This document shows positions 30,048 to 40,104 of a stretch of 64,000 bases of DNA, one piece after another (position 1 is the stretch's first letter; every line of letters starts with the position of its first letter). The position numbers and the translations under genes are program-made. Where the stretch lies: contig CAJYJH010000068.1 in assembly GCA_913775265.1 (NCBI GenBank), positions 62,001 to 126,000 of the forward strand, given 5' to 3'. Under the pieces are notes generated by a model. The model was not told the DNA's origin, did no database searches, and saw nothing but the letters and a program-made list of their open reading frames with translations. This stretch comes from an uncultured Mucilaginibacter sp. (GTDB taxonomy: Bacteria > Bacteroidota > Bacteroidia > Sphingobacteriales > Sphingobacteriaceae).

Positions 30048-31021
30048 TATTCGTAATGCTTTTTATTTCGGATGATGTTTTCCATAGTCCACTCAATATC
30101 CAGGCGTTTAGGTTCTGAACGGATAGGACAATTGGGCATACTGCAATAGTGGCAGCACTGCGGTAAGCAAGGATCGGTATGTATAAAAAGTTCGGTAAAT
30201 ACACCGGCCTTTTCGTTAATCAGTTTATCAACCAAAACCACTTCCTGGTGCACCCGATTAAGGTCGAAGTAGTTCGGCAACGTCATGTGACAGTCCAGGT
30301 GTAATTCATGCCCGTATTTTTGAGCACGCAGATTATGAATATCAATCCACTCCGGTTTACGTTCGGTATTTAACACGCTGATAATTTCTTCTACTACCGC
30401 AAAATCAGTTTCGTCCATTAAACCGGCAACCGATTTACGGATAAGCTTATACCCACTATAACATATGTACAGGCCAACTGTAATCGAAAGCACACTATCC
30501 AGCCATGCAAAGCCGGTAAAATAAATCAGCAAAAGACCCAATACTAAGCCGCCACTCGTTACCATATCGGTGAGCAGGTGCCGGCCATCAGCATCAAGTG
30601 TTATTGATTTAAGCTGTTTACCTTTATGAATCATATAATAGCCCAAAACGCCGTTGATAGCACCGGTAATACCGATAATGAGCGCACCAATTAACAGATC
30701 GCGTATTTCTTGAGGGTAAAACAGTCCGTAAACCGATTTAAAAAGAATTCCAATACCGGCGATGGAGATCAACGCACCTTCTAAAAACACTGAAAAAAAT
30801 TCAACCTTTCCGTGTCCGTAAGGGTGATTTTCGTCGCGCGGGCGAGAGGCTATATAAATACTAAAAAAGGCAAAGGCACTGGCCACCACATTTACAATAC
30901 TTTCGGCAGCATCAGTTAGTACAAAATTAGACGAGGTGATAAAATATGCACTGAATTTGGCTAGCATCAACACCACACTCACCACCAGCGCTATAATGAT
31001 TATATTCCGTTTGTCTTTCAA
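30047..31021 (-). CDS. Cation diffusion facilitator (CDF) family transporter
   Basis: TDAAESIVNVVASAFAFFSIYIASRPRDENHPYGHGKVEFFSVFLEGALI, DGRHLLTDMVTSGGL. Confidence 0.95.
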   Translation of the reverse strand: MKDKRNIIIIALVVSVVLMLAKFSAYFITSSNFVLTDAAESIVNVVASAFAFFSIYIASRPRDENHPYGHGKVEFFSVFLEGALISIAGIGILFKSVYGLFYPQEIRDLLIGALIIGITGAINGVLGYYMIHKGKQLKSITLDADGRHLLTDMVTSGGLVLGLLLIYFTGFAWLDSVLSITVGLYICYSGYKLIRKSVAGLMDETDFAVVEEIISVLNTERKPEWIDIHNLRAQKYGHELHLDCHMTLPNYFDLNRVHQEVVLVDKLINEKAGVFTELFIHTDPCLPQCCHYCSMPNCPIRSEPKRLDIEWTMENIIRNKKHYE

Positions 31022-31081
31022 GAGCGTAAAATATGGGCAAATTTAATCATAAGCCGATTAAATACGGGTAAAGTAATTTTC

Positions 31082-31089
31082 TATATTTG
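31082..31089 (+). promoter_or_regulatory. Candidate Bacteroidota -7 element (TATATTTG)
   Basis: TAnnTTTG match 21 bp upstream of the aminotransferase start; no clear -33 seen. Confidence 0.4.
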
Positions 31090-31109
31090 CCACAACTTGA
31101 TTTTTAACT

Positions 31110-32303
31110 ATGAGCGCACTGAGTGACAGAATTAATAATTTGTCTGAGTCACAGACAATTAAAATGGCAAAATTAGGCCGCGAACTGGCCGCAAAAGGAG
31201 TTGATGTAATTAGCCTGAGCTTTGGCGAACCCGACTTTCATACCCCTGAGCATATAAAGGAAGCCGCCAAGCAAGCGCTTGACGAGAACTTCACTTATTA
31301 TACTCCTGTAGCAGGTTATCCCGACTTACGCAAGGCCATTGTTCATAAGTTAAAAACAGAGAACGATTTAGATTACGACGCTAACGACATCGTAGTATCA
31401 ACCGGTGCTAAACAAGCTATTGCCAACGCAGTATTATGTTTGGTTAACCCTGGCGAAGAAGTAATCATTCCTACTCCTTACTGGGTGTCATACTCTGAGG
31501 TGGTTAAACTGGCCGAGGGTAAAAGTGTATTTATTAACACTACCGTTGAGCAAAACTTTAAAATTACGCCTGAGCAGTTGGAAGCGGCTATTACCGACAA
31601 AACCAAACTTTTCATGTTTTCGTCGCCGTCTAACCCAACAGGAAGTTTATACAGTAAAGAGGAATTGGCTGGTTTAGCCAAAGTTTTTGAGCGTTACCCG
31701 CAAGTATACATCCTGTCTGACGAAATTTATGAGCACATCAATTACGTAGACAAGCACGAATCAATTGCACAGTTTGACAGCATTAAAGACCGCGTGATAA
31801 TCATCAACGGTTTTTCGAAAGCTTATGCCATGACCGGCTGGCGCATTGGCTATACTGCATCGAGCAGGGAGTTGGCTGTTGCATTTGATAAGATGCAAGG
31901 ACAAATTACTTCTGGTACCTGTTCTATCACACAGCGTGCGGGTATCACAGCTTACATGAGTGGTTTAGAGTCAGTTTTAGAAATGCGTGCTGAGTTTAAA
32001 AAACGCCGCAATTTGGTTTACGGCTTGTTACAGGAAGTGGAAGGCTTAAAAGTTAACCTGCCTGAAGGTGCATTTTATTTCTTCCCGGATGTAACTGCAT
32101 TTTTTGGCAAGTCTTACAATGGCCGCACTATAAATGATGCTGATGCATTAAGCTTATATTTATTAGAGGAAGGCCATGTTGCCGTAGTAGGTGGCGACTC
32201 ATTCGGAGATCCGAGATCAATCCGTATATCATATGCTGCTGCCGAAGATAAACTGATTGAAGCGGTTAAACGCATTAAAAATGCTTTAGGACAATTGCAA
32301 TAA
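31110..32303 (+). CDS. Pyridoxal-phosphate aspartate aminotransferase (class I)
   Basis: SLSFGEPDFHTPEHIKEAA, YTPVAGYPDLRKAI, FSSPSNPTGSLYSKEEL, ILSDEIYEHINY, INGFSKAYAMTGWRIGY. Confidence 0.95.
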   Translation: MSALSDRINNLSESQTIKMAKLGRELAAKGVDVISLSFGEPDFHTPEHIKEAAKQALDENFTYYTPVAGYPDLRKAIVHKLKTENDLDYDANDIVVSTGAKQAIANAVLCLVNPGEEVIIPTPYWVSYSEVVKLAEGKSVFINTTVEQNFKITPEQLEAAITDKTKLFMFSSPSNPTGSLYSKEELAGLAKVFERYPQVYILSDEIYEHINYVDKHESIAQFDSIKDRVIIINGFSKAYAMTGWRIGYTASSRELAVAFDKMQGQITSGTCSITQRAGITAYMSGLESVLEMRAEFKKRRNLVYGLLQEVEGLKVNLPEGAFYFFPDVTAFFGKSYNGRTINDADALSLYLLEEGHVAVVGGDSFGDPRSIRISYAAAEDKLIEAVKRIKNALGQLQ

Positions 32304-32326
32304 GAAATATAGCTTATAATTATACG

Positions 32327-32363
32327 AAAGCCGGATTACGATAAATGTAGTCCGGCTTTTTTT
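32327..32363 (+). terminator. Rho-independent terminator
   Basis: AAAGCCGGA / TCCGGCTTT + T run. Confidence 0.85.
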
Positions 32364-32390
32364 ATGCCTATGTCCTAAAAGTTGTATGAA

Positions 32391-32427
32391 TAAAAATGCC
32401 CTGCCAGATTTAAATCCAGCAGGGCAT
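32391..32427 (-). terminator. Rho-independent terminator of the 32452-33006 gene
   Basis: ATGCCCTGC / GCAGGGCAT with A run on the left. Confidence 0.75.
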
Positions 32428-32451
32428 CTATGTATGAAATATCAACCTTTA

Positions 32452-33006
32452 TTAAAAATTAAATATATAAGCCGCACGTAATGTCATAAAGCTTACGTAA
32501 TCACCGTTGTGGTTTACATTCTCATAGCGGAAGGATACATCAAGGTGGTTAGTTTCGTAACCAATTGACGGAGCTAACAATTTGGCAAAATGGGATTGAC
32601 TGGCCTGATTAACATATGGGTCAACGTATGCTACACCTAACTCACCCCCAAAATAAGCTTCGGGTAAGAAGTATGCTTTAGCGCCTACACGCAAAGGAAT
32701 CATTTTAAAATCCGGGCGCGGAAAAGGGTTATTGTTTTTGTTAACGGTTGGCAATACATAATATCCGGTACCACCTGTCACACCTAAGTTCTGAGTAACG
32801 TCATATTGGTATTTAATAGAAAAGCCTACCCCGCCTCTATAAATTTGATGACCGGGATTTTGGGCGTAGAGGCCTTCTAAACCAACATTGATGTGTGATA
32901 CATACTGCGCGTAACGCTCGTTGTTTCCTAAAAGCTGAGCCTTGGCAGTTGATGCACCTAACAGTGCAAAAAGGATTACGGCAATTAGAGGCAAGTTGAA
33001 TTTCAT
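32452..33006 (-). CDS. Outer-membrane beta-barrel protein
   Basis: Signal peptide and strands ending in aromatic residue (AAYIFNF). Confidence 0.75.
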   Translation of the reverse strand: MKFNLPLIAVILFALLGASTAKAQLLGNNERYAQYVSHINVGLEGLYAQNPGHQIYRGGVGFSIKYQYDVTQNLGVTGGTGYYVLPTVNKNNNPFPRPDFKMIPLRVGAKAYFLPEAYFGGELGVAYVDPYVNQASQSHFAKLLAPSIGYETNHLDVSFRYENVNHNGDYVSFMTLRAAYIFNF

Positions 33007-33201
33007 AAACGATATGTGTGATAAAAATTTTCCAGACGAATATAATTTAAATAGTTAACATTGTTACAAAATATTTGTTTTTATTAAAAAAACATTCTTT
33101 AAATATAACTATTAAGTACAATATTTTCAAAAAAAGTGAAGTAACGTTACAATCTATAACAAAGCAATATATTATTCAAAAAATTACAGTGTATTTTATA
33201 C

Positions 33202-33239
33202 AACAACGGCCTCGCTTAAATGTTAAGGAGGCCGTTGTT
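33202..33239 (-). terminator. Hairpin downstream of 33256-33840 gene, probable terminator
   Basis: AACAACGGCCTC / GAGGCCGTTGTT perfect 12-bp stem; poly-T is on the + strand side, so orientation uncertain. Confidence 0.55.
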
Positions 33240-33255
33240 ATTTTTCGATAATATT

Positions 33256-33840
33256 TTACAACTTAAATCCGTAAGCTAAACGGGCGGCAACCATACCATA
33301 GTTGTAGTTGTTACCCGAGAAATGCTCGTAACGAACACCTAGATCGACGTTTGACCATGAGTAACCGATACCAGGAGCTAAAATCAACTTAGTGCTTTTG
33401 TTATAACCGTCATCACTTTGACCTTTAAGCAATCCAAAATTTGATGTTTCAAATCCGGCACCAGCTTCACCTGATACATAAAAACCGCTTCCAGTGTATG
33501 CCTTGATACCAGCTTTTAAGGGGATTATTCCCATTGACTTAAATCTTACATCGTTATTATTGCCAGGAAGTTTAACAGCATCTGCACCAAAAAGGTTATA
33601 ATAACCAGAAGTTAAAGTTAGAGCTACGTTGTTTGCTACACCATATTGTAAACGAGCTGTACCACCTAACATTGCTTTTGAAAATGTGCGTACACTACCG
33701 ACAGGCACGCCACCTTCAATACCGATACCAAATCTCCATGCATTTGGAGGAGTTGTACTTTGAGCTTTAACTGCATTTGTAGTAAAAAGAGTGGCAACGG
33801 CAATACCTGCAGCTGCTATAACTTTTGTTAGTTTTTTCAT
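33256..33840 (-). CDS. Outer-membrane beta-barrel protein, apparent paralogue of the neighbour
   Basis: Signal peptide; IGIEGG, PLKAGIKAY, LAPGIGY, VDLGVRYEH parallel to IGLEG, PLRVGAKAY, LAPSIGY, LDVSFRYEN in the 32452-33006 product. Confidence 0.75.
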   Translation of the reverse strand: MKKLTKVIAAAGIAVATLFTTNAVKAQSTTPPNAWRFGIGIEGGVPVGSVRTFSKAMLGGTARLQYGVANNVALTLTSGYYNLFGADAVKLPGNNNDVRFKSMGIIPLKAGIKAYTGSGFYVSGEAGAGFETSNFGLLKGQSDDGYNKSTKLILAPGIGYSWSNVDLGVRYEHFSGNNYNYGMVAARLAYGFKL

Positions 33841-34262
33841 GATTTTTGATTCGTTTTTGTGAATTATGTTAAGTTTTGTACCAATTTGTACACAAGGCGA
33901 TAATCAAATACTTTGCCACTAAACGATTTCTGAACACTGTTAATAGCTTATTTATCCCACACGAACTTTCACAAAAATTAAAACCAAAATCAAGAAAATA
34001 GGGCATTTTGTTGATTTTCAGCAAATTTTAAAGGCAACAAAATTTACTTAAAATTGAAAAGTCATCAAAATGTTAATTGCGTTTCTAAGAAATATGCAGC
34101 TATTAATTAGTGTACTAATTAGCTGCCATTTTGGTATACAACTGCGCTTTGTTGTAATGCTTTGAGTACAATTGTGAGATGTATTGAACGATTGTAGTGT
34201 AAAAACAAGCCATCACATATAGATAGCGTACACAATAAGTATTAACTTTAAAACGAATTGAA

Positions 34263-34715
34263 TTATAAAACTTTCAGTACTATATAACTCTTCCCATTAA
34301 AATCAAACTGATCGTCTGCTTTAGCTCCTTTAAGTTTAAGTCCGATAGGCGATGCTGTTGAAATAGCTACATATACCTCGTTGTCTGCCTTAATATTCCC
34401 CGCACTAATTGACAAATAAAAGTTCCCTTGATTAGTTTTGACCACACTACCGGCCTCGGCTGTAGTCGATCGCCCATTGATACCTATGCGATTTAGCGCG
34501 ACCATCAATTTATTAGCCTCATTTAATTGGGTAAGGTTACGATTAGTTTCTTGCTGAGCCATCTCGCGCCCGGTTTCGTATTTATCGCCCGCGCTGCTTT
34601 TAGTATCATTGTTGGCAGCTTGCTGGGCTTCGGCAATGGCTTGCTGCGCTGCATCCATACGCTGTTGCACATAATGAACGCACTGCTGGTGTAATTGCTC
34701 TTTTAAAGTACTCAT
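34263..34715 (-). CDS. GreA/GreB-type transcription elongation factor family protein
   Basis: N-terminal coiled coil (DAAQQAIAEAQQAANNDTKSSAGDKYETGREMAQQETNRNLTQL) and C-terminal ASPIGLKLKGAKADDQFDFNGKSYIVLKV. Confidence 0.7.
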   Translation of the reverse strand: MSTLKEQLHQQCVHYVQQRMDAAQQAIAEAQQAANNDTKSSAGDKYETGREMAQQETNRNLTQLNEANKLMVALNRIGINGRSTTAEAGSVVKTNQGNFYLSISAGNIKADNEVYVAISTASPIGLKLKGAKADDQFDFNGKSYIVLKVL

Positions 34716-34720
34716 CAAAC

Positions 34721-34755
34721 AAAAAAGTCCTGCTTAAACCACTTAAGCAGGACTT
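34721..34755 (-). terminator. Rho-independent terminator of the GH51 gene
   Basis: AAGTCCTGCTTAA / TTAAGCAGGACTT perfect 13-bp stem, A run on left. Confidence 0.85.
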
Positions 34756-34776
34756 GCCGGTAAATATAGCTATATT

Positions 34777-36312
34777 TTAATTCAGCTCTAAAGCTACTAC
34801 TGATTTTGCAGGTAAACTTACCATCAGTCTGTCACCATCGCGCTTTGCACCGTTAAAAGTTTTAGGCACTACGTTCATTGGTTTGGTAAACGTATTTACA
34901 TCAGCCGTACTATTGGCAGTAAGTACTTGCCCGGTAACTTTACTCCATTTCACATCTTTAAAAGCAGTGCTTACATCAATACTGTTATGCGAATCTAAGT
35001 TAACCAGTGTGATATGCACCTTTCCGGCTTTGTCTTGCGAAGCAGATACATTTACTGCAGGCAGCTTGTTACCGTCAAACTCGTAGTCAGGGGTATTTAA
35101 TTGTATAGGCAGATATTTAGCATCCTGGTGTACCTTATACATATCAAATATATAATAAGTAGGTGTCAACAGCATTTTCTCTTTATCTGTCAAGATTAAC
35201 GATTGTAACACATTAATGGCTTGTGCTATGTTAGCCATTTTTACCCGGTCGCAATGGTTGTTAAATATGTTAAGGTTAGTACCTGCTACCAACGCATCGC
35301 GCAAACTATTTTGTTGGTACAAAAATCCCGGGTTAGTGTTTGGCTCTACGTTAGTCCACACCCCCCATTCGTCAACAACCAGTGCTACCCGCTTCTTCGG
35401 GTCATACTTATCCATAATGGCGGAGTGCTTGGTTACGTATTCTTCCATACGCAGGGTATTCTTGATGGTATTGAAGTATTCTTTTTCACCAAAACCGGTT
35501 GCAGGGCCTTTATCGTTCCATCGGCCGGTAGGCAAAGTGTAGCTGTGTAAAGACAAGCCCCACATACGAGTGCCTACCTTTTTCATCATGGTTTCAGTCC
35601 AGTCGTAATCACCATCGCTTGGTCCGCAGGCTATTTTGCGCAACCTAACATTAGGATAGTCGCGTGCATAAGTAGCGTAGCGGCGGTACTCGTCGGCATA
35701 ATGCTCTGCGGTCATGTTGCCACCGCAGCCCCAGCTTTCGTTACCCACGCCCCAAAATTTAACATTGTATGATCCGGGATGTCCGTTTTGCTTACGTAAC
35801 GCCGTGAGCGGACTTGCACCGTCAAAATTTAGGTATTCTACCCACTTGCTCATTTCTTCCACCGTACCACTGCCTACGTTGGCCGATACATAGGGCTCGG
35901 TATTCAATAACTTACACAACTCTAAAAACTCGTGGGTACCAAAGCTATTATCTTCCACTACCCCACCCCAGTTAGTGTTGATCATTTTAGGGCGTTGTAC
36001 CCGCGGACCAATACCATCGCGCCAGTGATACTCATCGGCAAAGCAGCCGCCGGGCCAGCGCAGGTTAGGGATTTTGATACGTTTTAAGGCGTTTACAATA
36101 TCCAGCCTGATGCGATCTTGTTTTTGAACCGGTAGATTTTTATCTACCCAAAAGCCACCGTAAATACCGTGACCCAAATGCTCTGCAAAGTGGCCGTAAA
36201 TGTGCCTGCTAATAGTGTCTTTTGAGTCATTACTTACCGTAATGCTCGCTTTTTTTTGGGCGTAGCTGTTAAAGCTGATGCCAGCTAACAGCAGAAGTAA
36301 ATATTTTTTCAA
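34777..36312 (-). CDS. Alpha-L-arabinofuranosidase, GH51-type, secreted
   Basis: IYGHFAEHLGHGIYGGFWV, NLRWPGGCFADEYHWRDGIGPR, KFWGVGNESWGCGGNM, ALVVDEWGVW. Confidence 0.94.
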   Translation of the reverse strand: MKKYLLLLLAGISFNSYAQKKASITVSNDSKDTISRHIYGHFAEHLGHGIYGGFWVDKNLPVQKQDRIRLDIVNALKRIKIPNLRWPGGCFADEYHWRDGIGPRVQRPKMINTNWGGVVEDNSFGTHEFLELCKLLNTEPYVSANVGSGTVEEMSKWVEYLNFDGASPLTALRKQNGHPGSYNVKFWGVGNESWGCGGNMTAEHYADEYRRYATYARDYPNVRLRKIACGPSDGDYDWTETMMKKVGTRMWGLSLHSYTLPTGRWNDKGPATGFGEKEYFNTIKNTLRMEEYVTKHSAIMDKYDPKKRVALVVDEWGVWTNVEPNTNPGFLYQQNSLRDALVAGTNLNIFNNHCDRVKMANIAQAINVLQSLILTDKEKMLLTPTYYIFDMYKVHQDAKYLPIQLNTPDYEFDGNKLPAVNVSASQDKAGKVHITLVNLDSHNSIDVSTAFKDVKWSKVTGQVLTANSTADVNTFTKPMNVVPKTFNGAKRDGDRLMVSLPAKSVVALELN

Positions 36313-36438
36313 GGTTAAGAGAATTGGTTAATTGTCAATTATACAATTATATGATATATACCAATTCCATTTCAAGAATTATACTATATTTACATCATTT
36401 CCTGACCATTAGCACCAGTTTATAACAACCCGCTATCA

Positions 36439-38235
36439 TTACTTATCGTTATTATACTTGTTGAGTGCCAGTGCAGCACTAATTAAACTTAAGTGGGTAA
36501 ACGCTTGCGGAAAATTACCTAACTGTTGCCCGCGTTTACTTAACTGCTCGGAGTATAATCGCAGAGGATTGCCATATCCCAGTATTTTAGCATAAACTTC
36601 GTTAGCCTTATCCAATTCGCCGGCTTTGGCTAAACACTCAGCATACCAAAACGAACACATAGTAAATGTGCCTTCTTCTTCGCCGCCAAGCCCATCAATA
36701 TTTAGTTCGCTGTTACGGTAACGGTATATTAATACATCCAGTTTCAACTCACGTTCTACAGCTTCCAAAGTTTTTAACCAGCGCGGGTCTGTTGGTGTAA
36801 TAAAGCGCACCATCGGCATCAGCAACACCGATGCATCCATGGTTTGTCCGCCTAAATACTGTACGTAGGCTTCTTTTTCGGGGTTCCAGAAATCATTATA
36901 AACATTCAGGAATATCTCATCCCGCACAGCATACCAGCGTTCGCGCGGGAACGGAAACGAGCGCGATTCGCCAATTTTAATACCACGGTCTAAAGCTACC
37001 CAACACATTAGCCTCGAATGTAAAAAAGCACGTTTCTCACCGCGTATTTCCCACAGGCCATGGTCAGGGTCTTGCCAATGCTCACAAACAAAGTCAATCT
37101 GTTTGGTAATCATCTGCCAAAACTCAAAGGTGATTTGTCCGTCGTATTTATTAAACAAATAAATGGTATCAATCAGCTCACCATAAATATCCATCTGCTT
37201 CTGCCCAAACGCATTGTTACCAATTAGTACCGGCTTAGAGTCTTTATATCCGGCAAACTGTGTAAGTTCAGTTTCTGCATTAGGGTGATTGCCATCCATG
37301 GTATACATCAAATGCATATCATCAGCAATGCAATTAGCCTCAACCCATTTCATGTAATTCTCAGCATCCTCAATAAAACCGAGTCTCAGCAGTACATACA
37401 TGGTAAAAGAGGCATCCCTCACCCATGAGTAACGATAGTCCCAGTTGCGGATTCCACCCAAGGTTTCGGGCAGGGCAAAAGTTGCTGCTGCCATTACCGA
37501 TCCGTAAATGCGCGACGTCAGTAGTTTTAAAGTGATAGCCGATCGCCTTACTGTTTCTTCCCATCGACCGGTAAACGTACATTGACTGGTCCACTTCTTC
37601 CAAAAATCGTAGGTACGGTTATAGCAGTTGAGGCAGTAATGATGAAAATCTGTTTTAAACCCACTTTCCTCAATACTATTCTGTAGTACAAAGCAGGCGG
37701 TTTCACCTTGCTTCAATAAAAACGTTTCATTAACATCCTGCTTATCCGAAACTAACTTTATATCAGACCACAAGTGTAGTTCTTGCCCATCTTCGGCCTT
37801 AAATACAATACGGTTTTCGTCAGTGCTGACAATGTTATGTGGCGTTTCTGCATAATTAAATCGGGGTTGGCAAATTAAATCGAAATTGGTATCGCCACGC
37901 ACTGCAGTAACTTTGCGTACAATAGTAAATACACCGTTATCATCCACAATGGGCATAAAATCGGTTATCTCAGCAATGCCTTCATCAGCAAAGAAACGGG
38001 TAACTAATATGGCCGAATCCGTTAGATAAATTTGTTTATTGCTTACGTGAGTAAACTGCGGAGTGATGGAAAAATATCCTCCTTTTTCTTTATCTAACAG
38101 TGCCCCAAATACAGTAGGCGAATCAAAACGAGGCAGGCACAAGTAATCAATAGAACCGGCGTTAGAAACCAGCGCTACAGTGTGAAGATTACCTATAACG
38201 CCATAGTTCTCAATTGGTTCATAGGCATCTTTCAT
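36439..38235 (-). CDS. Glycoside hydrolase family 15 protein (glucoamylase/trehalase-like)
   Basis: YEPIENYGVIGNLHTVALVSNAGSIDYLCLPRFDSPTVFGALLD, GGIRNWDYRYSWVRDASFTMY, HGLWEIRGEKRAFLHSRLMCWVALDR, EEGTFTMCSFWYAECLA. Confidence 0.95.
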   Translation of the reverse strand: MKDAYEPIENYGVIGNLHTVALVSNAGSIDYLCLPRFDSPTVFGALLDKEKGGYFSITPQFTHVSNKQIYLTDSAILVTRFFADEGIAEITDFMPIVDDNGVFTIVRKVTAVRGDTNFDLICQPRFNYAETPHNIVSTDENRIVFKAEDGQELHLWSDIKLVSDKQDVNETFLLKQGETACFVLQNSIEESGFKTDFHHYCLNCYNRTYDFWKKWTSQCTFTGRWEETVRRSAITLKLLTSRIYGSVMAAATFALPETLGGIRNWDYRYSWVRDASFTMYVLLRLGFIEDAENYMKWVEANCIADDMHLMYTMDGNHPNAETELTQFAGYKDSKPVLIGNNAFGQKQMDIYGELIDTIYLFNKYDGQITFEFWQMITKQIDFVCEHWQDPDHGLWEIRGEKRAFLHSRLMCWVALDRGIKIGESRSFPFPRERWYAVRDEIFLNVYNDFWNPEKEAYVQYLGGQTMDASVLLMPMVRFITPTDPRWLKTLEAVERELKLDVLIYRYRNSELNIDGLGGEEEGTFTMCSFWYAECLAKAGELDKANEVYAKILGYGNPLRLYSEQLSKRGQQLGNFPQAFTHLSLISAALALNKYNNDK

Positions 38236-38526
38236 AGTTGTATCAGTTTTAATAATTATGTATCAGCAATATTATTTTACCCATCTGCACTGCTGCCATG
38301 AGTGATTTTGTGCAAGTATCCTATCGGACAGTAGTAATCAAACAACCATCCTACCTGATAAAATCTTCTACTTAACACTATTTATTTCAGCTTGTTTACA
38401 CCCTGATTGTTTAACTGTAGTTGATTTGATTAATTATAACTTAACAAAGTGTTAAAACAGAAGTATGCCCTTAAAAGTTGTATACCCACTGGTAAAAGCC
38501 ATTTACAGCGCCAGTACGGGATATTT

Positions 38527-39264
38527 ATGAGAATAAACGAGGACGAAAATGCAATTGCCTTTTACCAGGAGGCACTCGATCATTTAAAAGAAAGCGGCAT
38601 AGAATTTTTATTGGGCGGAGCTTTTGCTATTTTTCATTACAGCGGTATTTACCGTGATACTAAAGACCTAGACGTTTACTGCAAATCGGTTGATTGCCCG
38701 CGCATATTAAAATATTTTAACGACCGCGGTTACGAAACCCAATTTACTGATGCCCGATGGCTGGCCAAGATTTTTAAGGGCGAATATTTCATAGACTTAA
38801 TTTTTGATACCGTAAATAACATCTGCAAGGTTGACGATACTTGGTTTCAGCGAGCAGAAGATGCCAGCTTTTTTGACCGCAATGTAAAGCTCCTATCTCC
38901 CGAAGAATTGATATGGAGTAAAATCTACGTACAAAATCGCGAACGTTTTGACGGGGCTGATATTAACCACCTTTTGGTACAAGTAGGCGCCGACCTGGAC
39001 TGGCATCACCTGCTGTTCAGGCTCGATCAGCATTGGCAATTATTACTGGCCCAGGTAATCACTTTTCAATTTGTTTACCCTGCCGATTATCAACAAATAA
39101 TTCCGCGTTGGTTGTATGATGAACTGTTGCGCCGGGCAGCCGAGCAGTTTGACCTGCCATCACCCGAAGAAAAAGTTTGCCGTGGTCCGATGATTGACCA
39201 AACTCAATATAGCGTTGATATAAAAGACTGGAACTATAAATCGTATACTATAAAAACAGTTTAA
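38527..39264 (+). CDS. Nucleotidyltransferase-superfamily protein
   Basis: FLLGGAFAIFHYSGIYRDTKDLDVYC (GG...D.D NTase-like motif); ATG start 38527. Confidence 0.75.
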   Translation: MRINEDENAIAFYQEALDHLKESGIEFLLGGAFAIFHYSGIYRDTKDLDVYCKSVDCPRILKYFNDRGYETQFTDARWLAKIFKGEYFIDLIFDTVNNICKVDDTWFQRAEDASFFDRNVKLLSPEELIWSKIYVQNRERFDGADINHLLVQVGADLDWHHLLFRLDQHWQLLLAQVITFQFVYPADYQQIIPRWLYDELLRRAAEQFDLPSPEEKVCRGPMIDQTQYSVDIKDWNYKSYTIKTV

Positions 39265-39269
39265 CAGCA

Positions 39270-40010
39270 ATGGAACAAAAAAATATAACCCGTATTGCAG
39301 CTGTTGGCGATATACACGTACGCGAAACAGACCGTGGTAAATGGGTGGAATACTTTAGAGAAGTATCGAGTAAAGCTGATGTACTACTAATTTGCGGCGA
39401 CCTTACTGATACCGGCGATGAGGACGAAGCTCAGGTTTTAGCCAACGAGCTGCGCGCTTGTACCATTCCGGTGATCTGCGTTTTAGGAAATCACGACTAT
39501 GAAAAGGGGCGCCAGAAACTGATTAGGCAGGCCATACAAAATCATAACGTGCATGTGTTAGATGGCGAAGCCATGACTATAGGTAATGTTGGTTTTGCCG
39601 GTGTTAAAGGTTTTGGCGGCGGTTTTGACCGCTACCTGTTAACTATGTTTGGCGAGGATGCCAATAAAGCCTATGTGCAAGAATCTGTTGACGAAGCGTT
39701 GCACTTAGAGCGCGCGTTGCAAAAGCTGGATGCCGATGCGCAAGTGCATAAAAAAATAGCCGTTTTGCATTACTCGCCTATCAAGGCAACAGTAGTTGGC
39801 GAGCCCGAGGAGATCTACCCGTTTTTAGGCTCATCACGGCTGGCCGAAACGCTGATGCGTAACAACGTACTGGCTGCATTTCATGGTCATGCACACGCGG
39901 GTACGCTCGAAGGCACCATCAACAACACTGATATTAAGGTATTTAATGTAGCTAAACCGGTGTTAACGAAAGCTGGCTACGAGTGTCCTTATTACCTTTT
40001 TGATGTCTAA
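39270..40010 (+). CDS. Calcineurin-like metallophosphoesterase
   Basis: VGDIHVRE, LLICGDLTDTGDEDEA, VLGNHDYEKG, VLHYSP, AFHGHAHAG. Confidence 0.93.
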   Translation: MEQKNITRIAAVGDIHVRETDRGKWVEYFREVSSKADVLLICGDLTDTGDEDEAQVLANELRACTIPVICVLGNHDYEKGRQKLIRQAIQNHNVHVLDGEAMTIGNVGFAGVKGFGGGFDRYLLTMFGEDANKAYVQESVDEALHLERALQKLDADAQVHKKIAVLHYSPIKATVVGEPEEIYPFLGSSRLAETLMRNNVLAAFHGHAHAGTLEGTINNTDIKVFNVAKPVLTKAGYECPYYLFDV

Positions 40011-40104
40011 AAGTTGTAACAAGTTTATTGCACGTGTAAAACCTTTTTAAACCTTGGCTTGTAATTTGCATCATACACTACATCAGAATCAAATTATTAC
40101 ACTT

